Shown here one piece after another: positions 26,568-34,935 of a DNA stretch of 38,357 nucleotides. The stretch lies in assembly GCA_963619325.1 (NCBI GenBank), contig CAVEVQ010000025.1, positions 1 through 38,357 of the forward strand, given 5' to 3'. Each line of letters starts with the position of its first letter. Positions within the stretch are counted from its first letter, which is position 1. This DNA comes from UBA1181 sp963619325. Its GTDB lineage: Bacteria; Bacteroidota; Bacteroidia; Bacteroidales; Paludibacteraceae. The notes beneath the pieces were generated by a model. It was not told the origin of the DNA. It was given only the letters and a program-made list of their open reading frames with translations, and ran no database searches. Position numbers and translations under genes: made by a program.

Positions 26568-27962
26568 TTAAATCAATGTACGAGGGTCTGTGATAACACC
26601 TGTGACTGCGGCTGCGGCTGCTACCAATGGACTTGCCAATACGGTGCGAGCGCCTGGACCTTGACGACCTTCAAAATTACGGTTTGAAGTAGAAACGCTC
26701 AGCTTTCCAGCAGGGATCTTATCGTCATTCATAGCCAAACATGCTGAACAGCCTGGTTGACGAAGTTCAAATCCCGCTTCCTCGAAGATTTTGTCCAAAC
26801 CTTCCTCTCTGATCTGCTTATCAACCATCCAGGATCCTGGCACTAACCAACAAGTGATATTCTCTGCCTTCTTCTTTCCCTTCACGATAGAAGCGAAAGC
26901 ACGGAAGTCTTCGATACGACCGTTTGTACACGAGCCACAGAACACATAGTCGACCTTCTTACCTATAAGGCTATCACCAGGAGCGAATCCCATATAGTCC
27001 AAGCTTTTTTTGAAAGAGATTTGACCTGCAGCGTCGATAGTGTCCAAGGTAGGAATATGTTGAGAGATACCCATACCCATACCTGGGTTTGTTCCATAGG
27101 TAACCATTGGTTCAATATCAGCGGCATCAAAGTTAATCTCCTTGTCGAATACTGCATCATCTCCACTCTTCAAAGTTCTCCAGAACGCAACGGCTTTATC
27201 CCAATCTGCACCCTTAGGAGCGTATTCACGTCCCTTCAAATACTCGAATGTTGTCTCGTCAGGAGCGATGAATCCGCCACGAGCACCCATCTCGATAGTT
27301 AAGTTACTGAGCGTCAAACGACCCTCCATCGTAAGGTTCTTCACAACAGATCCCGAGTATTCTACAAAATAGCCTGTAGCACCAGAAGTCGTCATTTTAC
27401 TCATGATGTAGAGCGCAACGTCTTTCGCAGTTACACCCTTCTTCAATTCGCCGTTGATGTTGATTCTCATCGACTTAGGCTTTGACTGAAGAATACACTG
27501 GCTCGCCATTACCATCTCAACCTCAGAAGTACCTATACCGAATGCGACAGCACCCATAGCACCATGAGTTGAAGTATGAGAGTCTCCACATACGATGGTC
27601 ATACCTGGCAGAGAAAGACCACGTTCTGGGCCAACCACATGAATCACGCCATTATGATCGTTCAACATTCCGAAATGCGTCAAACCAAAGTCTGCTGCAT
27701 TCTTGGCAAGTGTGTCAACCTGCTTTCTTGATACAGGATCCTCAATAGGCTTATCCTGATCATGCGTAGGGGTGTTGTGATCTGGCATACAGAAAATCTG
27801 CTTAGGACGGAAACATTTCAGTCCTCTTTCGCGCATGCCCGTAAAAGCCTGTGGAGAGGTAACCTCATGACAGTAAAGGCGGTCGATATAGAGTTGCGTA
27901 GGACCGTCGACTACTTGAGAAACCACATGTGAATCCCAGATTTTATCGAATAACGTGTTCAT
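26568..27962 (-). CDS. leuC: 3-isopropylmalate dehydratase large subunit
   Basis: A 464-aa aconitase-family subunit with a 4Fe-4S cluster. Cluster cysteines are in FCGSCTNGRIEDF and the GCSACLAMN segment near the C-terminus. The GDSHTSTHGAMGAVAFGIGTSEVE signature is also present. It follows leuA by 53 bp and precedes leuD by 26 bp. Confidence 0.97.
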   Translation of the reverse strand: MNTLFDKIWDSHVVSQVVDGPTQLYIDRLYCHEVTSPQAFTGMRERGLKCFRPKQIFCMPDHNTPTHDQDKPIEDPVSRKQVDTLAKNAADFGLTHFGMLNDHNGVIHVVGPERGLSLPGMTIVCGDSHTSTHGAMGAVAFGIGTSEVEMVMASQCILQSKPKSMRININGELKKGVTAKDVALYIMSKMTTSGATGYFVEYSGSVVKNLTMEGRLTLSNLTIEMGARGGFIAPDETTFEYLKGREYAPKGADWDKAVAFWRTLKSGDDAVFDKEINFDAADIEPMVTYGTNPGMGMGISQHIPTLDTIDAAGQISFKKSLDYMGFAPGDSLIGKKVDYVFCGSCTNGRIEDFRAFASIVKGKKKAENITCWLVPGSWMVDKQIREEGLDKIFEEAGFELRQPGCSACLAMNDDKIPAGKLSVSTSNRNFEGRQGPGARTVLASPLVAAAAAVTGVITDPRTLI

Positions 27963-28015
27963 ATTGGTTAGAAATTATACAGTATAAACTCTTATTATAT
28001 TAGGACAATATTTTC

Positions 28016-29509
28016 TTACATAAATTTGTTGAGAGCATCAACGTAAGCCTGAAGAGAACCTTCGACAATGTCTGTGCTTGCTCCGAATCCAAAGTAGACA
28101 TGTCCATCACACTCCACCTGCATGTGTATCTTCGCCACATCATTGCTTCCCTTATTGATTGACTGGATTGTGAATTCGCTGAGTGTCATCTTCTTGCCTA
28201 AGATTTTCTTTAGTGCATTGATAGTGGCGTCTACCGGACCATTACCTGTAGCCACGGCCGTTTTCTTCTCGCCATGAACAGTCAAGCCCAAGTCTGCCGT
28301 ATGTTCAACATCTTTACCTGCGTTGACACGGAGATAATCAATCTCTATAGCCTTTCCGCCATCACCTCTCGCACCCATCAGAATACGGATGTCATCGTCG
28401 TGGATCTCCTTCTTTTTATCCGCCAAGACAAGGAACTCCTTGTATATCTCGTCCAATTTCTCATCATTGACGCTGTAACCCATCACGTTGAGGCGGTGAC
28501 GAAGTGCGGCACGACCACTGCGGGCTGTCAATACAATCAAGTTATTGTCTATTCCAACATCCTTTGGATCCATGATTTCATAGGTGCAAAGGTTTTTCAA
28601 CACACCATCCTGGTGGATTCCAGACGAGTGAGAAAAGGCATTACGACCGACGATAGCCTTGTTCATCTGAATTGGCATGTTCATCAAATTGGAAACGATG
28701 CGACTTGTATGATAAATCTGCTTTGTATCGATTTCCGTATCAATATTCAAACCTTTGTGGCAGCGGAGAGCCATCACGACCTCCTCCAAAGAGGTGTTTC
28801 CAGCACGCTCGCCCACTCCGTTGATGGTAACCTCGACTTGACGAGCACCCGCCATAACACCCGCCAAAGTGTTAGCCGTTGCCATACCTAAGTCGTTGTG
28901 GCAGTGAGTTGAAATAGTGGCCTTATGCACACCGTCAACATGCTCCATCAAATATTGGATCTTTGCGGCGAACTCTTGAGGCAAACAATACCCCGTAGTG
29001 TCTGGAATATTGACAACAGTAGCACCCGCCTTGATGACAGCCTCAACCACGCGAGCCAAATATTCATTGTCGGTACGACCAGCATCCTCACAATAAAACT
29101 CCACATCCTCAACATATTTCTTGGCATACTTAGTCGCAGCGACCGCACGTTCCAAAATATCCTCCCTATTGGAGTTAAACTTGTAGCGGATATGTTGGTC
29201 GGACGTACCGATACCTGTGTGTATTCGTTTACGTTTGGCATATTGCAACGCTTCGCTCGCCACATCAATGTCCTTTTGAACACTACGAGTAAGCGCACAA
29301 ACGACAGGGTTAGAAACGACCTTTGATATTTCGACCACTGAGTTGAAGTCGCCCGGACTTGAGATAGGGAAACCCGCCTCTATCACATCAACGCCCAAAG
29401 CCTCCAATGCACGTGCAACCTCTAACTTTTCCACTGTGCTCAGTTGACAACCAGGCACCTGCTCACCATCTCTCAGGGTAGTGTCGAATATATATAATCT
29501 GTCTGCCAT
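28016..29509 (-). CDS. leuA: 2-isopropylmalate synthase
   Basis: A 497-aa enzyme that condenses 2-ketoisovalerate with acetyl-CoA, the committed step of leucine synthesis. DTTLRDGEQVPGC opens the catalytic barrel. The second signature is STHCHNDLGMATANTLAG, with GVGERAGNTSLEEV following. The last ~120 residues are the LeuA allosteric domain (GPVDATINALKKI, then GFGASTDIVEGSLQAYVDALN), so leucine feedback is expected. It is the first gene of the operon and is controlled by the leader peptide and terminator just upstream. Confidence 0.96.
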   Translation of the reverse strand: MADRLYIFDTTLRDGEQVPGCQLSTVEKLEVARALEALGVDVIEAGFPISSPGDFNSVVEISKVVSNPVVCALTRSVQKDIDVASEALQYAKRKRIHTGIGTSDQHIRYKFNSNREDILERAVAATKYAKKYVEDVEFYCEDAGRTDNEYLARVVEAVIKAGATVVNIPDTTGYCLPQEFAAKIQYLMEHVDGVHKATISTHCHNDLGMATANTLAGVMAGARQVEVTINGVGERAGNTSLEEVVMALRCHKGLNIDTEIDTKQIYHTSRIVSNLMNMPIQMNKAIVGRNAFSHSSGIHQDGVLKNLCTYEIMDPKDVGIDNNLIVLTARSGRAALRHRLNVMGYSVNDEKLDEIYKEFLVLADKKKEIHDDDIRILMGARGDGGKAIEIDYLRVNAGKDVEHTADLGLTVHGEKKTAVATGNGPVDATINALKKILGKKMTLSEFTIQSINKGSNDVAKIHMQVECDGHVYFGFGASTDIVEGSLQAYVDALNKFM

Positions 29510-29574
29510 TATAGTATGTTTTTTTGTTATTCGTTATTTATCGTTCGAGCTATCGCCATCGGACACAGAGATAT

Positions 29575-29609
29575 AAAAAAAACCTCTCTCACAAGGGAAG
29601 TGAGAAAGG
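29575..29609 (-). terminator. Attenuator terminator of the leu/cim operon
   Basis: On the minus strand a 10-bp stem with one G.U pair (29609-29600 with 29592-29583) closes a 7-nt loop and runs into eight T. It is 65 bp upstream of leuA and 31 nt after the leader peptide stop. Its first arm and loop include the nine bases (29604-29596) that can instead pair with the end of the leader ORF. Confidence 0.85.
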
Positions 29610-29648
29610 CTTTGTCTCTATCTTTTTTAGCATACATTCCTCACTTCC
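29596..29648 (-). promoter_or_regulatory. Antiterminator pairing of the leu/cim attenuator
   Basis: On the minus strand GGAAGTGAG (29648-29640) spans the leader peptide's stop codon and is perfectly complementary to CTCACTTCC (29604-29596), part of the terminator. A ribosome stalled on the upstream Leu codons would leave this arm free to form the antiterminator. A ribosome reaching the stop codon would cover it and allow termination. Confidence 0.75.
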
Positions 29649-29709
29649 TCAAGCACCGCAAGAGAAGCAACAAGGAAATAATGTTAATATTTGAAATTCT
29701 GTAATCCAT
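29641..29709 (-). CDS. Ile/Leu-rich leader peptide of the leu/cim operon
   Basis: A 22-codon ORF: ATG at 29709, TGA at 29643-29641. Ile occupies positions 5, 8, 10 and 11. Leu occupies 13-17 in a row and 20, so ten of 22 residues are Ile or Leu. The stop codon lies inside the antiterminator arm, and a strong terminator follows. No Shine-Dalgarno is seen, as is common here. The codons match the products of the operon (leucine through leuABCD, isoleucine through cimA), which supports a ribosome-mediated attenuation role. Confidence 0.8.
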   Translation of the reverse strand: MDYRISNINIISLLLLLRCLRK

Positions 29710-29810
29710 AACGATACGAACTCATCTTGATGTATCTACTGTATTATTTTATATTAGTCTCTCAGCCATTAGCGAACATCAAAGTTCCCTAACTCTATTT
29801 TTTAGTAGTG

Positions 29811-29842
29811 CGAAATTAATGCGTTTCGCTCTTATCTGCAAA
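29811..29842 (-). promoter_or_regulatory. Promoter of the leu/cim operon
   Basis: On the minus strand TTTG (29842-29839), a 20-nt spacer and TAATTTCG (29818-29811), one mismatch to TAnnTTTG. Transcription would start near 29804, giving about 95 nt before the leader peptide. With the leader and attenuator this accounts for the 351-bp gap between argB and leuA. Confidence 0.6.
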
Positions 29843-29860
29843 TTTTTCAGAATAAATTTA

Positions 29861-30628
29861 TTATTTCACCACTGTTCCCGTATTGCAACCAATCTGACCC
29901 GCCTCGGTGATGACAACCTCCTTAACACCGGCATCGATAGCAGCAAACGCGTTCTCCAATTTCGGAATCATTCCACCTTGAATAATCTCCTGCTCAACAT
30001 ACTTGACGAACAAATCTTTTGTAATCTCAGGAATGACACTTTCATCATCATTGGCATCCATCAAAACGCCTTTCTTCTCGAAACAATACACCAGCGTAAC
30101 ATCGAAATGCTTGGCCAATGCTTTAGCCGCCTCACCTGCAATCGTGTCGGCATTGGTGTTCAACAAGTTACCCTTCTTGTCGTGTGTGAGCGGAGCCAAA
30201 ACAGGGACAACCCCTTTTTTAATCAAATCGGAAAGCAAATCAGCATCCACTTTCTTCACGTCACCCACAAAGCCATAGTCAACATCCTTAACAGGTCTTT
30301 TATCCGACTGCATATAGTTCATGTCAGCCCCTGTCAGTCCTAAAGCGTTAATGTTCAGTGCTTGAAGTTTAGCTACAATCGTCTTGTTGACTAAACCACC
30401 ATAGACCATAGTAACCACGCGAAGCATATCGGAATCAGTAATACGTCGACCATTCACCATTTTACTTTCTATCCCCAATTGCGTGGCCAATGCCGTGGCA
30501 GAGCGACCTCCCCCATGCACCAACACCTTATACCCTTCTATCTTTGAGAAACGTTCAAGAAGAGCAGCCAAAGTATTCTGTTCTTCGACAATCTTACCGC
30601 CAACCTTTATTAAAGTCAATTTTTCCAT
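29861..30628 (-). CDS. argB: Acetylglutamate kinase
   Basis: A 255-aa amino-acid kinase that phosphorylates N-acyl-glutamate in arginine synthesis. It has the N-terminal LIKVGGKIV, the VLVHGGGRSATAL glycine-rich substrate loop, NADTIAGEAAKAL and the IQGGMIPKLENA segment that binds ATP. It lacks the N-terminal helix of arginine-inhibited hexameric ArgB. It is not next to other arg genes. Some Bacteroidota use succinylated intermediates, so its true substrate is uncertain. Confidence 0.94.
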   Translation of the reverse strand: MEKLTLIKVGGKIVEEQNTLAALLERFSKIEGYKVLVHGGGRSATALATQLGIESKMVNGRRITDSDMLRVVTMVYGGLVNKTIVAKLQALNINALGLTGADMNYMQSDKRPVKDVDYGFVGDVKKVDADLLSDLIKKGVVPVLAPLTHDKKGNLLNTNADTIAGEAAKALAKHFDVTLVYCFEKKGVLMDANDDESVIPEITKDLFVKYVEQEIIQGGMIPKLENAFAAIDAGVKEVVITEAGQIGCNTGTVVK

Positions 30629-30660
30629 TTTTAGATTCTATTATGATAGTATATATAGTA

Positions 30661-30708
30661 TATAAAGAGAAAGACCGCAGCACCTCATTAGCATAAGGAG
30701 CGACGGTC
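30661..30708 (-). terminator. Probable terminator after mscL
   Basis: On the minus strand a long imperfect hairpin (outer arms GACCG/CGGTC, 30708-30704 with 30677-30673, with further inner pairs) is followed by a T/C-rich tail. It is 35 bp beyond the mscL stop and before argB. Confidence 0.6.
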
Positions 30709-30742
30709 CATTTTTACTCTCATGAAATTGCTCACTTCATTT

Positions 30743-31186
30743 TTATTTGTTCTTCAACAAATCACGGATTTCAGTTAACAACAACTCTTCTTTAGAAGGC
30801 GTAGGTTCTGGTGCGGGAGCAGCAGGGGCCTCTTCTTTCTTCTTCAATGAGTTAATCAACTTGATGAATAAGAAGATGCAGAAAGCGACGATGATGAAAT
30901 CAAACAATACCTGAAGAAAATTACCAAAACTCAACACCGCAACACCTGCCTCCTGAGCCTTTGCCAAGGTATCGTAAATTTCCACGTCGCGACCACCCAA
31001 CTGAACGAACCAGTTAGTAAAATCAACACCACCCGTCGCCAAAGAAATCAAAGGCATAAAAATATCTGAAACCAACGAAGTAACGATCTTGCCGAAAGCA
31101 CCACCGATGATCACACCGACTGCCATATCAATTACGTTACCACGAACTGCAAACTCTTTGAACTCTGACAAAAATTTACTCTTCAT
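30743..31186 (-). CDS. mscL: Large-conductance mechanosensitive channel
   Basis: A 147-aa inner-membrane channel that opens under high membrane tension and protects against osmotic downshock. The N-terminal helix (FKEFAVRGNVIDMAVGVIIGGAFGKIV) and first membrane segment are very typical. A second membrane segment (LFDFIIVAFCIFLFIKLI) follows a periplasmic loop. The C-terminal tail has an Ala/Pro/Glu linker and a terminal helix bundle segment. It is monocistronic with a near-consensus promoter. Confidence 0.96.
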   Translation of the reverse strand: MKSKFLSEFKEFAVRGNVIDMAVGVIIGGAFGKIVTSLVSDIFMPLISLATGGVDFTNWFVQLGGRDVEIYDTLAKAQEAGVAVLSFGNFLQVLFDFIIVAFCIFLFIKLINSLKKKEEAPAAPAPEPTPSKEELLLTEIRDLLKNK

Positions 31187-31225
31187 TTTCTTTCGTTATT
31201 TATTATTCTTTAATTCGTTTTCGTA

Positions 31226-31256
31226 CAAAAATAGTTTTTTTTGATTGAGAGACAAA
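31226..31256 (-). promoter_or_regulatory. Promoter of mscL
   Basis: On the minus strand TTTG (31256-31253), a 19-nt spacer and TATTTTTG (31233-31226): exact matches to both Bacteroidota boxes at ideal spacing, 40 bp before the mscL ATG. The best promoter in the window. Confidence 0.75.
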
Positions 31257-31265
31257 CATCACACC

Positions 31266-32150
31266 TTATTTATTCAATCCAAGAGACTCTAACGCTTCCT
31301 CCTTTATATAAGGTTTGATTTCGTCAAAAGGAACGACAAAAGATGGGTCGCCGTAGCAATAAGGGGCGATAGCATAGATTCCGTAATTGAAAACCACACC
31401 ATCTTCAGTGAAATACGGACAGTTAGAAGGCACTCCTATAGGCTCGATGATTATCTCTTCTAATTCTTTATCTGAAATGGGAGTCTTGCCATCCTCAGAG
31501 AAATATAATTTCAAATATTTCACCATCAACTTTTTAAATGACCTTGACTGAGTATCTTTGAAACAATTCCATGAGATTCTCTGCAAAGGATTCTTTAAGA
31601 AAGTAGTACCAACAGAGCCATACGATCCATGAGCGGCACCCCGAGGAAACTCAACAACACTTGAAAGGAACGACACAAAGTTATGATTATCAGACACCTT
31701 CCCTATTCTCAAACCATATTCCTCTCTATCGTTAAAAAACGAAGCATATACATTCTCAACAAAGGCAGACACCTTGTCTATATCCTTCTCTCCAAGAATG
31801 GACTTTTCTTCATTCGACCATAAAATAGTGTTAACCACGAAATTACGAATTGAATCTGCCAAAACCGAATTATCATTCGATATAGGATACTCAAAATATA
31901 GAGAGTAGCTCGTTGAATCACCCTTATTAGTCATGTCGGGCACTGTGTTAACCAAATGAACGGAATCGACTATAAGAAGACCCGACACAGACTCCGACGA
32001 CTCTTCTACGACAACAGCCTTAACAGAATCTATTTCAGCCAATTCAGTGCTATCAATCTCAGAAGACTGGCTATTCTCAACGCTTTTTGAGCCACACGAA
32101 ACAAGAGACATTGTAGCCACAAATAGAAATAATCTTAATATTTTTCTCAT
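31266..32150 (-). CDS. Lipoprotein with DUF3298/RsiV-like domain
   Basis: A 294-aa lipoprotein: a signal peptide with lipobox LVSC and lipidated Cys19. I use the ATG at 32150 because the longer frame from 32216 would put 22 odd residues before the signal. A Ser/Glu-rich spacer (about 20-55) follows. The C-terminal part (NYGIYAIAPYCYGDPSFVVPFDEIKPYI) resembles the DUF3298 domain found in RsiV-type anti-sigma factors and in many Bacteroidota lipoproteins. No sigma factor is adjacent, so the role is unknown. It is the last core gene before the restriction island. Confidence 0.75.
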   Translation of the reverse strand: MRKILRLFLFVATMSLVSCGSKSVENSQSSEIDSTELAEIDSVKAVVVEESSESVSGLLIVDSVHLVNTVPDMTNKGDSTSYSLYFEYPISNDNSVLADSIRNFVVNTILWSNEEKSILGEKDIDKVSAFVENVYASFFNDREEYGLRIGKVSDNHNFVSFLSSVVEFPRGAAHGSYGSVGTTFLKNPLQRISWNCFKDTQSRSFKKLMVKYLKLYFSEDGKTPISDKELEEIIIEPIGVPSNCPYFTEDGVVFNYGIYAIAPYCYGDPSFVVPFDEIKPYIKEEALESLGLNK

Positions 32151-32326
32151 AATTCCATTTTTATAGTACAAAAGAAACATATTCTTGGCTGAATAACAAA
32201 TAAATAAACCACCCAACTATCATTATTTAACTTAATGTAACTGTTTTTCACCAGTATGCTCCTCATTGACATAAAGGGCATCGGTTGCAAGTTTTTTTGT
32301 TACTTTGCATACTTATAATAGTCAGA

Positions 32327-32530
32327 ATGAAAAAAGAAGAGATACAAGCATTGTTCGCCCAATTTGAACAAGTATCCTGCGTTTTCAATGATATAGAATG
32401 TTGGAGTGCAAGGGAGCTGTGTTCATTGTTGGGGTATAAACTTTGGCAGAACTTTACAAAAGTAATAGATAAAGCCAAGGAAGCGTGTGTTAACGTTGGG
32501 CAAAAAGTATTGGAAAACAAGAAGAAATGA
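32327..32530 (+). pseudogene. dinD N-terminal fragment
   Basis: 67 codons that match the start of DNA-damage-inducible protein D: a KKEEI..LF.QFE opening, then ECWSARELCSLLGYKLWQNF and a VIDKAKEAC segment. Full-length DinD has about 280 residues, so over three quarters is missing. The frame ends in ENKKK at a TGA that overlaps the next ATG (ATGA). It marks the left edge of the island. It may still be translated as the first cistron of the operon. It probably has no DinD activity. Confidence 0.7.
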
Positions 32531-32625
32531 TGAAGCAGAATAAAAAAGACTGGCTTATGGAGCAGGACGAGTTGAATCACTTGGCTATCGTCAAGGCTAA
32601 TATAGAAGAAGCAGCGAAGAAATAA
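32530..32625 (+). CDS. 31-aa ORF, shortened copy of the 51-aa ORF
   Basis: A short acidic ORF (start MKQNKKDWLMEQ, end IEEAAKK) identical in plan to the 51-aa ORF at 36607 but lacking 20 internal codons. Its stop overlaps the methyltransferase start (TAATG), so translation may be coupled. It is unrecognised and could be non-functional. Confidence 0.4.
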   Translation: MKQNKKDWLMEQDELNHLAIVKANIEEAAKK

Positions 32626-32643
32626 TGGCAAAGAAACAATATA
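32530..32643 (+). repeat. Direct repeat, copy A (with 60-nt deletion)
   Basis: Matches copy B (36607-36780) at nearly every base. An exact 60-nt in-frame gap follows GAGCA (position ~32565). The last 79 bases differ at one position. It ends inside codon 7 of the methyltransferase gene. Confidence 0.9.
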
Positions 32644-33689
32644 ACATAATAGATTTATTTTGCGGTTGTGGCGGCTTGTCAAAAGGTTTTGAAGAAGCAG
32701 GCTACAAAACTTTGCTCGGTGTTGATATTGAACAAAGTGCACTAAACACTTTTGAGAAAAACCATAATGGAGCGGTAGGCATGAATTTAGACTTGTCTGC
32801 TTCAGATTCATTTGACAAAATAGACAAAGTAGTCAATGGTCGGACTATAGATGTGATTGTTGGCGGCCCTCCATGCCAAGGTTTTAGTTTGACAGGACCA
32901 CGCAATTTTGAAGACAAGAGAAATAAATTATACCTCGCAATGATAGAGACTGTCCGCCGCTATCGTCCTCAAGCATTTCTTATAGAGAACGTGCCAGGGA
33001 TGGCTAATCTTTATAAAGGAGCGGTAAAAGATGAAATTGTAAAACGGTTTACTGAAATGGGGTATAATGTAAATTACAAAATAGTCTGCGCCGCAGATTA
33101 TGGAGTTCCCCAAATCCGTAAAAGATTAGTTTTTGTCGGTTTGAGAAACAGTGATGTTAAATATGAATTTCCAAAGCCTATATTAGAAGAAACGGACTAC
33201 ATTACATGTAAACAAGCAATATCTGACTTACCTTCCCTTGTCGATGAACTTGGTGAAGAAGTTGCTTCATATGCGAATGTTCCTGTAACAGAGTTTCAGA
33301 AACAAATGCGCGGCAATTGTAACGTCTTATATAATCATGTTGCAGTAAACCACAAAGACTTTGTCAAAAAAGTTATAGCACAAGTTCCTGATGGAGGAAA
33401 CTATAAAGACTTGCCAAAAGGAGTTGGCGAAAGTAGGAATTTCCATATGGCTTGGACTCGCTATGCTAGTAATAAGCCTTCAAGGACAATCGACACAGGA
33501 CACAGAAATAATTTCCACTATAAATGGAATAGATGCCCAACGGTAAGGGAAAGCGCAAGACTTCAATCTTTTCCTGACGATTTTGTGTTTACTGGAAATA
33601 AGACACAGCAGAACAAACAAGTAGGTAATGCTGTGCCTGTACTTCTGGCCTACGCTTTGGCAAAACAGATATTAGATTATCTTGACTAA
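32625..33689 (+). CDS. DNA (cytosine-5) methyltransferase, first copy
   Basis: A 354-aa type II methyltransferase that transfers a methyl from AdoMet to C5 of cytosine. Motifs in order: I, DLFCGCGG (10-17); IV, GGPPCQGFS with catalytic Cys84; VI, ENVPG; VIII, QIRKRLVFVG; IX, RESARLQSFPDDF; X, KQVGNAVP. The target-recognition part between VIII and IX is short. It shares about half its residues with the third methyltransferase at 36762, including the MAKKQY start. It is directly followed, with no gap, by a second methyltransferase and then the nuclease, so the three form one restriction-modification operon. Confidence 0.95.
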   Translation: MAKKQYNIIDLFCGCGGLSKGFEEAGYKTLLGVDIEQSALNTFEKNHNGAVGMNLDLSASDSFDKIDKVVNGRTIDVIVGGPPCQGFSLTGPRNFEDKRNKLYLAMIETVRRYRPQAFLIENVPGMANLYKGAVKDEIVKRFTEMGYNVNYKIVCAADYGVPQIRKRLVFVGLRNSDVKYEFPKPILEETDYITCKQAISDLPSLVDELGEEVASYANVPVTEFQKQMRGNCNVLYNHVAVNHKDFVKKVIAQVPDGGNYKDLPKGVGESRNFHMAWTRYASNKPSRTIDTGHRNNFHYKWNRCPTVRESARLQSFPDDFVFTGNKTQQNKQVGNAVPVLLAYALAKQILDYLD

Positions 33690-34934
33690 ATGAAAAAGGA
33701 TTTACATACAATAGAATTGTTTGCTGGCTGTGGAGGGCTTTTAGAAGGCTTTCTGCAGGAAGGACATTTTGACACTTTAGCTTGTGTAGAATGGGAACAA
33801 TACCCATGCTTGACTTTAGCTAACAGACTTGAACAGAAATGGAATCATAAAAATGCAAGCAAAGAGGTGATTCGGTTTGATATACAAAGAACCGAAGAGC
33901 TTATTAATGGCTTTGATGATGCTGAATATGGCCAACATCAAGGGTTAGCTGCATTGATTGGAGGCAAAACCGTCGATGCAATAGTCGGCGGACCACCCTG
34001 TCAAGCATACTCATTGGCCGGGCGAATCCGTGATGCGCATGGCATGAAAGAGGATTATCGCAACTATTTATTTGAAAGTTACATTAAAATTGTAAATTAT
34101 TTCAAACCCAAATTCTTTGTCTTTGAAAATGTTATTGGGATTTTGAGTGCGGCACCAGATGGGACTCCTATTGTAAAACGCATCCGTAATGCCTTTATGG
34201 AAGCAGGATATAAAGTTGCTGAAGATTTCAAGGATACGCTATTTGAAGTAGCTGATTTTGGCATACCACAACATAGGCGCAGAGTTATTATAATTGGTGT
34301 CAGAATGGATGCTTTTGACAAAGGAAAATGTGCAGATAGTATTAGCGATAAGATGATTACAGATTTCTATAAAGAAATTATGCCATCTTTGAAGAGAAAA
34401 CAAAGAACTGTATTTGATGCAATTGGCGATTTGCCAAAAATATACCCAATCGCAGAACCTATTCGTGAAAATGGCAAAAAGTATTCACATGCACCAATAA
34501 TGTCAAAGATTGTTTCAAATCATGTTCCACGCTTTCACAGCAAAAGAGACATTGACGTTTTCCGGCTTTTAGCGGAGGATATTCAGTCTGGCAGAAAAGA
34601 ATATGTTAGCATTGAGAAATTAAAAGAATTATACACTGAAGTTACGGGAAAGAAGAGCAATATACACAAGTACTATGTTCTGAGAAAAGATGAGCCAAGT
34701 AATACTATACCTGCTCATCTATACAAGGATGGCATGAGACATATTCATCCTGACCCTGAGCAAGCGAGGAGTATCACTGTACGGGAAGCTGCAAGACTTC
34801 AGACTTTTCCTGATGATTTCGAATTTCTTGGACCGAATATGGCTCAGTACAAAATGATAGGCAATGCCGTCCCCGTCGATTTTGCAAAAATCGTAGCATC
34901 AGCATTATATAAGTTAACAGAAAAATATTGTTGA
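33690..34934 (+). CDS. DNA (cytosine-5) methyltransferase, second type
   Basis: A 414-aa enzyme of the same family but clearly distinct. Motif I is LFAGCGGLLEGF (10-21), motif IV is GGPPCQAYS with Cys104, VI is FENVIG, VIII is QHRRRVIIIG, IX is REAARLQTFPDDF, X is KMIGNAVP. The ATG immediately follows the previous stop. Two C5 methyltransferases beside one nuclease suggest either an asymmetric site needing a different enzyme per strand or two specificities. The recognition sequence cannot be read from this. Confidence 0.95.
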   Translation: MKKDLHTIELFAGCGGLLEGFLQEGHFDTLACVEWEQYPCLTLANRLEQKWNHKNASKEVIRFDIQRTEELINGFDDAEYGQHQGLAALIGGKTVDAIVGGPPCQAYSLAGRIRDAHGMKEDYRNYLFESYIKIVNYFKPKFFVFENVIGILSAAPDGTPIVKRIRNAFMEAGYKVAEDFKDTLFEVADFGIPQHRRRVIIIGVRMDAFDKGKCADSISDKMITDFYKEIMPSLKRKQRTVFDAIGDLPKIYPIAEPIRENGKKYSHAPIMSKIVSNHVPRFHSKRDIDVFRLLAEDIQSGRKEYVSIEKLKELYTEVTGKKSNIHKYYVLRKDEPSNTIPAHLYKDGMRHIHPDPEQARSITVREAARLQTFPDDFEFLGPNMAQYKMIGNAVPVDFAKIVASALYKLTEKYC

Positions 34935-34935
34935 T

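Noticed and set aside
28274..28891. 205-aa plus-strand frame inside leuA
   Set aside because: Antisense shadow of leuA, whose catalytic motifs are intact across the same bases.
29516..29704. A plus-strand 62-codon frame through the leu leader
   Set aside because: It runs antisense through the attenuator and has no homology signal; the minus-strand leader explains the region.
29710..29805. A GGCTGAGAG segment on the minus strand resembling part of a TPP riboswitch
   Set aside because: The other conserved TPP-box parts are absent, and the following genes are for Leu/Ile, not thiamine.
32263..32811. A 182-aa minus-strand open frame overlapping the dinD fragment and methyltransferase start
   Set aside because: It is the shadow of the plus-strand methyltransferase and repeat region; the plus-strand motifs are decisive and the minus translation has no family features.
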